NCBI GenBank assembly: GCA_035315065.1
Contig: DATFYM010000086.1
Coordinates: 1-33,117, forward strand
DNA from: DATFYM01 sp035315065
GTDB lineage: Bacteria; Acidobacteriota; Terriglobia; UBA7540
Direction of reading: 5' to 3'
DNA length: 33,117 nt
The notes beneath the pieces were generated by a model. The model was not told where the DNA came from and made no database searches. It worked only from the letters and a program-made list of their open reading frames with translations. The position numbers and the translations under genes were made by a program. Positions 16,875 to 25,908 of the stretch are shown here, piece by piece; the first letter of the stretch is position 1, and the number at the start of each line of letters is the position of its first letter.

Positions 16875-18524
16875 ATGTCCAAACTTGCCCGAAGACAGTT
16901 TCTGACCCATGCCGCGGTGGGTGCCGCCGCCTTTGCCGGCGCGCCGTGGATCGGCCGCGCCCAGGATAGCGCCCTCGCTCCCACACGGGTGGTGATCGAC
17001 CCCACTCGGACCCTCATTCCGCTAGACCGCCGGCTTTTCGGCTCTTTCTTGGAGCATCTCGGCCGGGCTATTTATCAGGGCGTCTACGAGCCGGGATCGA
17101 AGCTTGCCGACGCCGACGGTTTCCGCACCGACGTGAAGCAGGAAATCAAAGAATTGGGTGTGCCCATTATTCGCTATCCCGGGGGCAACTTCGTCTCCGG
17201 TTACCACTGGCTGGACGGCGTGGGACCGAAGAAGGACCGGCCGCGCGTCCTGGATCGGGCGTGGAATACGCTAGAGACCAACCAGTTTGGCACCAACGAT
17301 TTCATCACCTGGGCGCACGAGGTCGGGACCGAGCCGCTGCTGGGACTCAACTTCGGCACTGGCACGGTGGAAATGGCCGTGGCCCTGGTGGAATACTGTA
17401 ACGTGGACGGGGGCACGCGCTGGAGCGACCTGCGGCAGCAGCACGGCTACCGGGCTCCTCACAATGTGAAGTATTGGTGCCTCGGAAACGAAATGGACGG
17501 CCCCTGGCAAATCGGGCACATGTCGGCCGTGGACTACGGACGCAAGGCCGCCGATGCGGCCCGGCAGATGCGGGTGATCGACCCTTCGCTGAAGCTCATC
17601 GCCTGCGGATCGAGCGGGCCGTTCATGCCCACCTATCTGCAGTGGGACCGCGAGGTGCTGGACGAGTGCTACAACGAGGTGGACGGAATTTCGCTGCATC
17701 GCTATTTCGGCAATGCCGAAGAGACCGGGGGCGACAGCTCCAAGTACCTTGCCTTGAACCTGGCCATGGACCGGCAGATCCAGGACATCGTGGACGTGAG
17801 CGACCTGGTGCGGGGCCAAAAGCGTTCACGCAAGCAGCTCTGGCTTTCCTTCGATGAGTGGAATGTCTGGTACCGCGCCCGCAGCGGCGACGCGGCGAAT
17901 GGCCACCGTACGGAAGCACCTCACCTGCTGGAGGAAGTCTATAACCTGGAGGATGCACTGCTAGTGGGTGGGTTGATCAATTCGTTGCTGCGGCATTCGG
18001 ATCGCGTCCGGCTGGCGTGCCTGGCCCAATTGGTAAACGTAATCGCACCGCTCATGACCAACGACACGTCGGTGTTGCGGCAGACGATCTACTATCCGTA
18101 CGCCTGGGCGCTTCAGCACGCGAGCGGCGCCGCCTTGAGCCTGTCTCCCGAAGGACCGACTTACCCAATTCCTAGTCTCGGCCGGCCTATCGAGGCGGGC
18201 GGGGTCGCCATGACTGGGTTGGGCGACGTCGGTTACCTCGACATCGCGGGCACCTTGGACGCCACCAACAAGAGTGCCACCTTGTTTATTCTGAACCGCG
18301 ATCTCGAGAAGCCGCGCGACCTGGAGGTGGTCTGGAACGGGATCGAGCCCACCAAGGTCACGGCTTGTGCGGTCCTGACCGGGTCCGACCTGAAAGCTGC
18401 TAACACCTTCGATGCACCTCGACGCGTGACGCCGCAAACCCTGGAATCGCCCAAGGTGGCGGCCCGCATGAGTTTGCAAGTCCCGGCCCGATCGTATACC
18501 GTGCTAGCCGTGACGACAGGTTAG
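16875..18524 (+). CDS. Tat-exported GH51 alpha-L-arabinofuranosidase
   Basis: This 549-residue enzyme releases terminal alpha-L-arabinofuranosyl groups from arabinose-containing polysaccharides (EC 3.2.1.55). It belongs to GH51 in clan GH-A: the acid/base is Glu206 in CLGNEMDGPWQ and the nucleophile is Glu328 in LSFDEWNVWY. Other family blocks are GSFLEHLGRAIYQGVYEPGS and IIRYPGGNFVSGYHW. The N-terminus SKLARRQFLTHAA with an Ala-rich stretch is a Tat signal, so it acts outside the cytoplasm. ATG 16875 is chosen because GAAGGGG lies 7 nt before it; the ATG at 16869 is too close to that site. It precedes an arabinose/fucose-type isomerase, which fits a common regulon. Confidence 0.92.
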   Translation: MSKLARRQFLTHAAVGAAAFAGAPWIGRAQDSALAPTRVVIDPTRTLIPLDRRLFGSFLEHLGRAIYQGVYEPGSKLADADGFRTDVKQEIKELGVPIIRYPGGNFVSGYHWLDGVGPKKDRPRVLDRAWNTLETNQFGTNDFITWAHEVGTEPLLGLNFGTGTVEMAVALVEYCNVDGGTRWSDLRQQHGYRAPHNVKYWCLGNEMDGPWQIGHMSAVDYGRKAADAARQMRVIDPSLKLIACGSSGPFMPTYLQWDREVLDECYNEVDGISLHRYFGNAEETGGDSSKYLALNLAMDRQIQDIVDVSDLVRGQKRSRKQLWLSFDEWNVWYRARSGDAANGHRTEAPHLLEEVYNLEDALLVGGLINSLLRHSDRVRLACLAQLVNVIAPLMTNDTSVLRQTIYYPYAWALQHASGAALSLSPEGPTYPIPSLGRPIEAGGVAMTGLGDVGYLDIAGTLDATNKSATLFILNRDLEKPRDLEVVWNGIEPTKVTACAVLTGSDLKAANTFDAPRRVTPQTLESPKVAARMSLQVPARSYTVLAVTTG

Positions 18525-18575
18525 TGTCGCTGGCTTGGGAGCAATGCCAGCGATGTAGTGATGGGAGGAATTTCC

Positions 18576-19985
18576 ATGGCCACAGCCTGTTTTGGAGTGA
18601 TCATCGGCGATCGTGGTTTTTTCCCCGCCGTGCTGGCGCGCGACGGCCGGGTTGAAATCCTGCGCCAACTGGAGCAGCAAGGCTACCAGACGGTGTGTCT
18701 GACCCCCGAGGAAACCAAGTTCGGCGCGGTGGAAACCCTGCAGGACGCGCGCCGATGCGCCGACCTTTTCGCGCAGCACCGCGACGAGATCGACGGCATT
18801 TTGGTTAGCCTGCCCAACTTCGGCGACGAGCGCGGTGTGGCCAACACCATCCGCATGTCGGGGCTGGACGTCCCGGTGCTGGTACACGCTTTTCCCGACG
18901 AGCCCGACAAGATGCTGATGGGCAAGCGGCGCGACAGCTTCTGCGGCAAGATTTCGGTGTGCAACAACCTGTGGCAGTACGGCATCCGTTACTCGCTCAC
19001 CGCGAACCACACGGTGGCGCCCTCCTCCGAGGCTTTCCAGGCGGACCTGAAATCGTTTGCCGCCACCTGCCGCGTAGTGAAAGGACTGCGGCGCGTGCGG
19101 GTGGGAGTGCTGGGGGCGCGGCCCGCCGCCTTCAACACCGTGCGCTTCAGCGAGAAGCTGATGGAGCGGCACGGCATCTCGGTGGAGACGCTGGACCTCT
19201 CGGAGGTGTTCGGGCGCGTCGACCGGATGGCTGACGATGACCCGAAGGTGAAGGCGAAGCTGGAGCATATCGACGCTTATGTTTCGACCCGCGGGGTGCC
19301 TCCAGCCTCGCTGATCAAGATGGCGAAGTTTGGCGTGGTTGTGGACGAGTGGATGCAGGCCAACGAACTGGCGGGCTCGTCGGTGCAGTGCTGGACGTCG
19401 ATGGAGGAGTTTTTCGGGGTGGTGCCCTGCACGCTGATGAGCATGATGTCGAACACGCTGCTGCCCAGCGCCTGCGAGACGGACATGATCGGCATGATCG
19501 GCATGTACATCCTGCAACTGGCGTCGGGGACGCCGAGCGCCATCGTCGACTGGAACAACAACTACGGCGAGGATCCGGACAAGGCGGTGATCTTCCACTG
19601 CTCGAACCTGCCCAAGGAGTTCTTCGAAGACTTCAAGATGGACTTTCAGGAAATCATCGCCGGGTCAGTGGGCAAGGAGAACACGTTTGGCACGGTGGTA
19701 GGCAAGCTGAAGAGCGGGCCTATCACCTTTTGCCGGGCTTCCACCGACGACCTGCACGGGCAGATGCGGGCATACGTAGGTGAGGGCGAGACCACCGACG
19801 ACCGGCCGCAGAGCTTCGGCGGCTACGGGGTGGTGAAGATCGGGGGCTTGCAGAAGCTGCTACAGTACGTGTGCAAGAACGGCTACGAGCACCACGTCGC
19901 CGTCAACCGCAGCCGGTACGGGGCCGCGATCGCCGAAGCGTTGGCCAATTACAAGGGGTGGGAAGTGTATCACCATCGGCATTAA
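18576..19985 (+). CDS. L-fucose/L-arabinose isomerase family protein
   Basis: This is a 469-residue cytosolic protein of the FucI/AraA superfamily, which converts aldoses to ketoses using Mn2+. The N-terminal Rossmann-like half holds GILVSLPNFGDERGVANTIR and VPVLVHAFPDEPD; the second half has the conserved WTSMEEFFGVVPCTLMSMM and the acidic SACETDMIGMIGMY region. It is shorter than E. coli FucI (about 590 residues) and resembles the unassigned branch of the family. ATG 18576 has GGGAGGAA 5 nt upstream; the longer frame adds six residues containing that site. With GH51 51 bp upstream and an FGGY kinase nearby, L-arabinose is a reasonable substrate, with fucose an alternative. Confidence 0.85.
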   Translation: MATACFGVIIGDRGFFPAVLARDGRVEILRQLEQQGYQTVCLTPEETKFGAVETLQDARRCADLFAQHRDEIDGILVSLPNFGDERGVANTIRMSGLDVPVLVHAFPDEPDKMLMGKRRDSFCGKISVCNNLWQYGIRYSLTANHTVAPSSEAFQADLKSFAATCRVVKGLRRVRVGVLGARPAAFNTVRFSEKLMERHGISVETLDLSEVFGRVDRMADDDPKVKAKLEHIDAYVSTRGVPPASLIKMAKFGVVVDEWMQANELAGSSVQCWTSMEEFFGVVPCTLMSMMSNTLLPSACETDMIGMIGMYILQLASGTPSAIVDWNNNYGEDPDKAVIFHCSNLPKEFFEDFKMDFQEIIAGSVGKENTFGTVVGKLKSGPITFCRASTDDLHGQMRAYVGEGETTDDRPQSFGGYGVVKIGGLQKLLQYVCKNGYEHHVAVNRSRYGAAIAEALANYKGWEVYHHRH

Positions 19986-20085
19986 TCAGGCATCAGGCCT
20001 TAGCTTTCAGCCCTCAGCTCAACAAGAAGATTTACAACGTTGCGCTTGCTGACGGCTGATGGCTGATGGCTGACGGCTGACAGCT
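19986..20085. repeat. Inverted and tandem repeat of GGCTGATGGCTGA words
   Basis: GCGCTTGCTGACGGCTGATG and further GGCTGA copies near 20043-20085 answer TTTCAGCCCTCAGCTC at 20005-20020. The same word family occurs at 15679-15756. It lies between convergent genes, where a hairpin could also end transcription from both sides. Confidence 0.65.
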
Positions 20086-20091
20086 AGTCGA

Positions 20092-21597
20092 TCACACCCG
20101 GTACAGCAGATCCATGTACCGCTTCAGCAGGTCGCTGACCATCCCGCGCAATGGAATGGTGGCGGCCATCCCATAGACGGGAGCCATCCCTCCTTTTTCG
20201 TCCGGGTGGCTCCGGACGTGATCCACCGCCGCTTTCAGGTCGTCAATAAACCGCCGGGCCACTCCGGGTTGGGTATGACGCAGCGTCACGCTGAGGTGAA
20301 CCGCCGACGGTTTGTGCAAGCCACTCAGGCTCCAGTGGCGCTTGCTCATGAAGTCGAGCACCTTGTAGATGTCGAGCGTGTCCGAGGCGAAGGAGATGAT
20401 CCACAGCGGGTCACCCAGGATTCGCAAGTCGGGAATTTCTGCTAAGCCCTTCTTGATCTCCGCCGCTGTCTCCAGGATGCGACGCGTCGCGTCCAGATAC
20501 CCCTGCTCGCCGATGGTGACCAGCGCCGCCCAGCACGCCGCGCTCAGCGCCCCGGGACGACTGCCGGCAAACGTCGGCGAAAAGTAGAGGCCGCCCGGCC
20601 ACTCCGTGGCGGTGTAATACTGATAGTGTCGCAAGTCCTGCCCGCGATAGAGGACCACCGACGTGCCCTTGGCCGCGTAACCGTACTTGTGGGTATCGGC
20701 GGACATCGAGGTGACGCCGGGCAGCCGGAAGTCGAACCCCGCCACCGCGTATCCCAGCTTCTCCGCCCACGGCAGCACGAAGCCTCCGAGGCACGCATCG
20801 GTGTGGAAGCCGAGGCCGTGCTGGCGGGCCAGTTCCGACAACTCGCGAATCGGGTCGATGGCGCCGTGCGGGAACGTCGGTGCCGAGCCCACGAGCAGGA
20901 TGGTGTTGCGAGTGATCGCCCGGCGCGTGGCGTCAACGTCCGCTCGGCAGTCCGCGGTGGCGGGAATGCGCAGCAATCTGATGTTGAAGTACTGCGCCGC
21001 CTTGTCGAACGCGGCGTGGGCAGTGGCCGGTGCGATCATCTCCGGCGACGTGATGCCTTTCGTGTCTCGCGCCCAGTCACGATGCGTCTTCACCGCCAGC
21101 AGAATGCTCTCGGTGCCACCCGAGGTCACGGTACCGCAGACATCGTTCTCCAGTGTAGCTCCCAGCAAGTTCGCGGTCATGGCCACGATTTCCGCTTCGA
21201 ACTTCGTCGTGCTCGGCCACAAATCCGAGTGCAGGGGATTGCTCTGCGAGTTGATCGCATACACGCGGTTGAGGAAGTCGATGTGGCCCTCGTCGCCGTG
21301 ATAGACACCGCCGGAAACAAATCCGTCCTTCCACCGGGCCTGCTCGCGCTCCTGGAGAGCTTCCATCTCGCGGATCACGTCTTCGCGCGAGCGACCGGCC
21401 CTCGGAATCTCCGAGCAGGATGGGAAGTCGTTCTGGTACGGTTTCGCCGCCGGCTCCATTTCCGCGATAAGCTTTTCGTACTCCTGCTGGACCTTGGCGT
21501 CCACGAACGGGATGCTCTTGAGCGACTTCTCCGCGGCGGCCCTAATGCGCGGGTCCACCCGGCTAAGCCGCTCCATCACAAAACTCTTCAAGCCCAT
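20092..21597 (-). CDS. PLP-dependent lyase resembling sphingosine-1-phosphate lyase
   Basis: This is a 501-residue fold-type I PLP enzyme. TSGGTES (about 158-164) binds cofactor phosphate, the HAAFDKAAQ histidine stacks on PLP, HTDACLGGF (265-273) supplies the ring-nitrogen Asp, and SADTHKYGYAAKGTS contains the Schiff-base lysine, about residue 304. This layout, including the THKYG-x-x-KG block, is typical of sphingosine-1-phosphate lyase (EC 4.1.2.27) and sets it apart from ordinary group II decarboxylases. There is no membrane anchor near the N-terminus, as in soluble bacterial forms. ATG 21597 has GGAGGGG 4 nt upstream; the longer frame adds an unlikely leader. The context is sugar catabolism, so a related phospho-amine substrate is possible. 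Confidence 0.8.
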   Translation of the reverse strand: MGLKSFVMERLSRVDPRIRAAAEKSLKSIPFVDAKVQQEYEKLIAEMEPAAKPYQNDFPSCSEIPRAGRSREDVIREMEALQEREQARWKDGFVSGGVYHGDEGHIDFLNRVYAINSQSNPLHSDLWPSTTKFEAEIVAMTANLLGATLENDVCGTVTSGGTESILLAVKTHRDWARDTKGITSPEMIAPATAHAAFDKAAQYFNIRLLRIPATADCRADVDATRRAITRNTILLVGSAPTFPHGAIDPIRELSELARQHGLGFHTDACLGGFVLPWAEKLGYAVAGFDFRLPGVTSMSADTHKYGYAAKGTSVVLYRGQDLRHYQYYTATEWPGGLYFSPTFAGSRPGALSAACWAALVTIGEQGYLDATRRILETAAEIKKGLAEIPDLRILGDPLWIISFASDTLDIYKVLDFMSKRHWSLSGLHKPSAVHLSVTLRHTQPGVARRFIDDLKAAVDHVRSHPDEKGGMAPVYGMAATIPLRGMVSDLLKRYMDLLYRV

Positions 21598-21741
21598 CAC
21601 GCCCCTCCGGCAGTGCCAGGGCAAAAGTTGTACTGTACATAAGTAGGCTCTCAATCTAACCACCCTTCAGCCACGTCGGAAGACCATTCGGATTCGGGCT
21701 TGCGCCCGCCCCTCCCTGCCGCTCGGCTTTTCGACAACGCG

Positions 21742-22274
21742 TCAGACCCGGAACAGATCCTTCAGGTCCAAAGAAAAGCTTGGGACGGTTTGAATCGTCA
21801 GGACCTGATCTCCCCGATAGTATTGCAGTGGCCGGTCAGGGTAGATCAGTTCCACCAGCCGCCTCTCCAAGTCGAACCAGACCTGGATGACGCCACTCTG
21901 CTGGTAGTCGAGGCGCTTCCTCTGAATCTGGCTCGCACTATCGCTCGGGGAAAGAATCTCGAAAGCCACGTCCGGCGGGAAGTCAGCCTTGAGGGGAATC
22001 TCCCCTCCCAGGCGCTCCCGACGGACTAGCGAGGCGTCAGGCATCCGCCAATTCCTCGACTTCATGGTGAAAACCGCGTTGGAGCCAAAAGAAGTCCATT
22101 GGCGGTGCGCGCGGCAAAACCCGGCCAGCCGCCGGAGAGCAAAATGATGAACTGTTCGTGCCTAAGAATGGCGGGGGACATGAACTCAACCTCGCCGTCG
22201 ACCCACTCCCACCGCTGATCTTCTTCGCCAGCGGCCAGAAACTCTTCCCAAGTGATCGCAGTTCGGACCTGCAT
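21742..22274 (-). pseudogene. Uma2-family (PD-(D/E)XK-like) protein gene broken by one frameshift
   Basis: The first frame from 22274 gives MQVRTAITWEEFLAAGEED and VDGEVEFMSPAILRHEQFI; the second resumes with FGSNAVFTMKSRNWRMPDAS and continues to PPDVAFEILSPSD, KRLDYQQSGVIQVWFD and RLVELIYP. These are the blocks of Uma2 (DUF820) proteins, abundant restriction-endonuclease-fold proteins of unknown role. Adding one C near 22117 would restore an uninterrupted frame (GLAGFCRAHRQW). It is either a recent pseudogene or a sequencing error. Confidence 0.85.
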
Positions 22275-22360
22275 AGGATCTTCCTAGGCCACGATTATCT
22301 CACCGTCTCCCGCAAGATGACAAGAGTCGGAAGTGTCGGGTCGTGTCCTGATTTGACGTG

Positions 22361-22448
22361 TGGAGTGCGGCAGCTTGCTGCCGCTTTGTTCTCGCCGCTA
22401 GTCGCAACGCTGCTGCGGTAGAAAGCGGCAGCAAGCTGCCGCACTCCA
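22361..22448. repeat. REP-like doublet: 27-bp perfect inverted repeat
   Basis: The arms at 22361-22387 and 22422-22448 are perfect reverse complements separated by 34 bp. Each arm itself contains the palindrome GCGGCAGC-TT-GCTGCCGC, so each can fold alone or the two together into a cruciform. This is the architecture of bacterial REP/BIME elements. It sits upstream of the Uma2 gene and beyond the end of the FGGY kinase gene. Confidence 0.85.
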
Positions 22449-22463
22449 TACAACAGAACCCAA

Positions 22464-24041
22464 TCAATAACCTCCGTTCAGCCGCGCATAGATCGCCTTA
22501 TTCCGTTTGTAAATGTTCACGAACTCTCCAAAAAGCTCGTCATAGATCCGGCGATGGGACGGGTCTGGCTCGTAGATGTTCGCGATCTGGACGCGCGACG
22601 GGATATCGGCGAAAGTGAGATGACCCAGCGCCACGGAGGCGAGGAAGGCCGCGCCCCGGGCGTTGGCCTGCACGGGATCTTTCACTTGCCGAATCGTACG
22701 CCCCAGAACGTCAGCGTGAATCTGGCACCAGAGGTCTGACTGGGCGCCGCCGCCGATCATGCGGATGGAGTCGAGGCGGCGCTTGACGAAATTCTCCACC
22801 GCGCCCAGCAGCCAGCGTGAATTGTAGGCGACGCCTTCCAACACTGCGCGGACCAAGTGGGCGCGCGTGGTCCGCAGCGATTGGTTAAAGAACCCGCTGC
22901 GCACCGTGCGGTCCTCCACCGGTGTTCGCTCGCCGTAGAGCCAGGGGGTGAAGATCAACTTGTCGCTGCCGGCGGGAACGCCCTCTGCGATGCGATCGAA
23001 AAGCTGATACGCGTTCGGCGGCTTGGAACCAGCGGCTAACCCATCCTGCGGGAAGAACACGTTGTCGCGCAGGAAAGTGAGGCAGATCCCCGCGGACTCC
23101 TGCTCGTTGGCGACGAAATACCGGTCGGGAATCGGCGAGGGAAGGGACGCCATGTTGTGAAAAAGGTCGGTCTTCTTGTAAGGCACATGGCAGATCAGGA
23201 ACGACGATGTCCCGATGTAAAGGTGCGGGTCGAAATAGCGGACCGCGCCCGCCCCGAGGGTTGCGGCTTGCACGTCGGCGGTCCCCACCACCACCTGAAC
23301 ACTCTCACTCAATCCCAACTCGCGAGCCACCTCAGGCTTGATGGGACCCAGCACGTCGACGGCGCGCCGGAGGTCGGGCAACTTGTCGCGCTCGATACCA
23401 GCCAGCTTCAGCAGGCTGTCGTCGTAAGCAATCCGGGAGAGGTTGCGATTGTCGGTCACCCAATGCAGGATGATGGAATCGTATGAGGCGGCGAAGCGGC
23501 CGGTCAGGCGCAGGTTGAGATAGTCCTTGGGCTCGAGAAACTTGTAGGTGCGAGCGTAAATTTCGGGGCGCTCGTGCTTGAGGAAGAGAATGTGGGCGAT
23601 GGGATCCTTGCCCGCGTGGCCGGGGGCGCCGCCGGTGAGCCGCACCCACCTCCAGAGCCGGGTGAGGCCGTAGCCTTCGATTTCGATCCAGCCTCCGGTG
23701 ATTCGCTTCACGTAGGGCCCGCCGCGCGAGTCCATCCAGATCACCGCCGGCGCCACATGGTTCCCGTCGCGGTCGACGGCCACCGTTCCTGACCACTGCG
23801 CACTCGACGACACCGCCACCACGTCGCCGGCGAGTTCGGGGTTTTTCGCGAGTACCGACCGCGAAGTCCGCACGATGGCATTCCACCATTCGTCCGGATC
23901 CTGTTCTGCGCCCCCTCCCGCGAGCAGCGTGACGCGCATCGGTTCGGTTGCCGACGCCACGATCTCGCCGTCGAGGCTCACCAGCGCCACCTTCAGCGCC
24001 GAGGTGCCGAGGTCGATCGCGAGGATGTACCTCTCCGGCAT
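22464..24041 (-). CDS. FGGY-family carbohydrate kinase, xylulokinase-like
   Basis: This 525-residue enzyme phosphorylates a ketose or polyol with ATP. The N-terminal ATP/sugar domain begins AIDLGTSALKVALVSLDG; APAVIWMDSRGGPYVK is the second family block; VVGTADVQAATLGAG contains the catalytic Asp; and RMIGGGAQSDLWCQIHADVL with QANARGAAFLA gives the C-terminal signature. Its length fits xylulokinases. ATG 24041 (MPERYILAID) is chosen, as the longer frame runs into an inverted repeat. Together with the isomerase at 18576 it could phosphorylate ribulose, fuculose or xylulose; the substrate cannot be fixed from sequence alone. Confidence 0.9.
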   Translation of the reverse strand: MPERYILAIDLGTSALKVALVSLDGEIVASATEPMRVTLLAGGGAEQDPDEWWNAIVRTSRSVLAKNPELAGDVVAVSSSAQWSGTVAVDRDGNHVAPAVIWMDSRGGPYVKRITGGWIEIEGYGLTRLWRWVRLTGGAPGHAGKDPIAHILFLKHERPEIYARTYKFLEPKDYLNLRLTGRFAASYDSIILHWVTDNRNLSRIAYDDSLLKLAGIERDKLPDLRRAVDVLGPIKPEVARELGLSESVQVVVGTADVQAATLGAGAVRYFDPHLYIGTSSFLICHVPYKKTDLFHNMASLPSPIPDRYFVANEQESAGICLTFLRDNVFFPQDGLAAGSKPPNAYQLFDRIAEGVPAGSDKLIFTPWLYGERTPVEDRTVRSGFFNQSLRTTRAHLVRAVLEGVAYNSRWLLGAVENFVKRRLDSIRMIGGGAQSDLWCQIHADVLGRTIRQVKDPVQANARGAAFLASVALGHLTFADIPSRVQIANIYEPDPSHRRIYDELFGEFVNIYKRNKAIYARLNGGY

Positions 24042-24064
24042 GCTTACGAAGCGACTAGGGAAGA

Positions 24065-24157
24065 GAATGATGAATGCTGAATGATGAATGCTGAACAAAG
24101 AAGAAGACGGTCGGCTGCCTTGTTTCTTGTTCATCATTCATCATTCATCGTTCATCG
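24065..24157. repeat. Inverted repeat of GAATGATGAATGCTGAA words
   Basis: GAATGATGAATGCTGAATGA and more copies at 24065-24097 are answered by TTCATCATTCATCATTCATC at 24130-24149. The hairpin lies between the pntB and FGGY genes. Confidence 0.7.
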
Positions 24158-24186
24158 TTTCTTCCCTGGTCCCCAGCCCCTAGTCC

Positions 24187-25581
24187 CTAGTGCGACCCTC
24201 CCGTCAGCTCGCGCACGATGTTGCCGACGAAAGCCTTGGCATCGCCGAAGAGCATCAACGTCTTGTCGAGATAATAGAGATCGTTGTCGATGCCTGCGAA
24301 GCCGGGGCTCATGCTGCGCTTGATCACCATCACCGTTCGCGCTTTATCCACGTCCAGGATGGGCATGCCGTAAATCGGGCTCGACGGATCGCTGCGCGCC
24401 GCGGGGTTGGTGACGTCGTTGGCGCCAATGATCAGCGCCACATCCACCTGCGGAAACTCAGGGTTGATGGTGTCCATATCCAGCAGCCGGTCGTAAGGAA
24501 TGTCGGCCTCCGCCAGCAGCACGTTCATGTGTCCGGGCATGCGGCCCGCCACCGGATGGATGGCGAACTTCACGTCGACGCCGCGCTTGGTGAGCGCGTC
24601 GAACAGTTCGCGCACCTTGTGCTGGGCCTGCGCCACCGCCATGCCGTAGCCCGGCACGATCACCACCGTGTTGGCCGCTCCCAGAATGGCGGCAGCCTCC
24701 TCCGCCGTGGCGGTGCGGACGGTCCGGGCTTCGTGGCCAGCGGCGGCCGACGCCTGCACCTGGCCGAACGCTCCGAACAAGACGTTGGTAAACGACCGAT
24801 TCATCGCCTTCGACATGATCACCGAGAGGATGAACCCGGAGGAGCCGTCGAGCGCGCCGGCAATGATCAACAGCTTGCTGTCCAGCACGAAGCCCATCGC
24901 CGCCGCTGAAAGGCCGGCGTAGGAGTTCAGCAGCGAGATCACCGTGGGCATGTCGGCCCCGCCGATGGGCACGATCATCATCACTCCGAACATCAGCCCG
25001 ATGATGAGCATGACAGGGAACAACTGACTGGCGGCGGGATGGACCACCAGGTAGACCGCGATGCCTACCGCAACCGCCAGCAGCGACAGGTTGACGAAAT
25101 TTTGCCCCTTGTAGGTAATGGGCCGCTGCGGCAGCACTTCCTGGAGCTTGCCGGCGGCCATCAGACTGCCGGTGAAGGTGAGCGAGCCGAGGATCACCTC
25201 CATGGAAAGCACGGCCATCGTGAAGCGGGGCACTTCCGGCGTGCGGAGATAAAACTCCGCCGTGCCCACCAGGGTGACGCAGAAGGCGCCGAAAGCGTGG
25301 CTCAGCGCCGTCCGCTGTGGGACGGCCGTCATGTGGACCATGCCCAGCGGCACGCCGATGATCGAGCCCAGCACCAGGGCGATGGCGATCCACTTATAGT
25401 CAACGATACCGCGGTTGAGCAACGTGCCGGCAATAGCCAGAAGCATGCCCAACTCTCCGGCCCGCACTCCGCGGCGCGCCGTGGTGGGCGCGCTGAGCCA
25501 CTTCAGCGAGAGGATGAACAGTACGGAGGCGACGAGGTAGGTGACCTCGATGACGGTTTGGGTGGCGAATGGTTGGGTCAT
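24187..25581 (-). CDS. pntB: NAD(P) transhydrogenase subunit beta
   Basis: This 464-residue inner-membrane subunit couples proton flow to hydride transfer from NADH to NADP+. The first half has about eight or nine hydrophobic helices; IGGADMPTVISLLNSYAGLS is a strong family block. The second half is the NADP-binding domain: TVVIVPGYGMAVAQAQHKV, GRMPGHMNVLLAEA and DVALIIGANDVTNPAA. ATG 25581 begins 12 nt after the stop of pntAb, so the two are one transcript. Length is as expected for PntB. Confidence 0.97.
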   Translation of the reverse strand: MTQPFATQTVIEVTYLVASVLFILSLKWLSAPTTARRGVRAGELGMLLAIAGTLLNRGIVDYKWIAIALVLGSIIGVPLGMVHMTAVPQRTALSHAFGAFCVTLVGTAEFYLRTPEVPRFTMAVLSMEVILGSLTFTGSLMAAGKLQEVLPQRPITYKGQNFVNLSLLAVAVGIAVYLVVHPAASQLFPVMLIIGLMFGVMMIVPIGGADMPTVISLLNSYAGLSAAAMGFVLDSKLLIIAGALDGSSGFILSVIMSKAMNRSFTNVLFGAFGQVQASAAAGHEARTVRTATAEEAAAILGAANTVVIVPGYGMAVAQAQHKVRELFDALTKRGVDVKFAIHPVAGRMPGHMNVLLAEADIPYDRLLDMDTINPEFPQVDVALIIGANDVTNPAARSDPSSPIYGMPILDVDKARTVMVIKRSMSPGFAGIDNDLYYLDKTLMLFGDAKAFVGNIVRELTGGSH

Positions 25582-25593
25582 TGTCGTATGGCT

Positions 25594-25908
25594 TTAGGGC
25601 TTTTTGGGATTGCTAACCTTGAACATTTTCAACATGCGGTCGGTAATGAGAAAGCCGCCCACCACATTGCTGGTAGCGGCAATAATAGCGAGGGTTCCGA
25701 GGATGGTCGCGAGCTTCGACTTCGCCCCGGGCACGCCAGAATTCTCACCCACCAGGACGATGGCGCCCACCACGGCGATGGCGTCCAGGGCGTTGGTGAG
25801 CGACATCAGGGGCGTGTGCAGCAAGGGCGAGACGCGCCGGATCACCTCGAATCCGATGAAGCCCGCGAGCACGAAAACGTAGAGGTTGTTAATCAGATCT
25901 GAATTCAC
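25594..25908 (-). CDS. pntAb: NAD(P) transhydrogenase alpha subunit, membrane part
   Basis: This is a 104-residue membrane protein with three hydrophobic helices: NNLYVFVLAGFIGFEVIRR, an Ala/Val-rich central one, and LGTLAIIAATSNVVGGFLIT. The short region LHTPLMSLTNALDAIAVVGA is diagnostic of the PntA C-terminal part when encoded separately. GTG 25908 has GGAGG about 6 nt upstream. That ribosome-binding site lies inside the last codons of the preceding gene, whose TGA overlaps this GTG by 3 bases (within a GTGA 4-mer). Confidence 0.95.
   Translation of the reverse strand: MNSDLINNLYVFVLAGFIGFEVIRRVSPLLHTPLMSLTNALDAIAVVGAIVLVGENSGVPGAKSKLATILGTLAIIAATSNVVGGFLITDRMLKMFKVSNPKKP

Noticed and set aside
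18504..19598. Minus-strand open frame of about 364 codons
   Set aside because: His/Arg/Val-rich shadow of the isomerase gene, with no motif.
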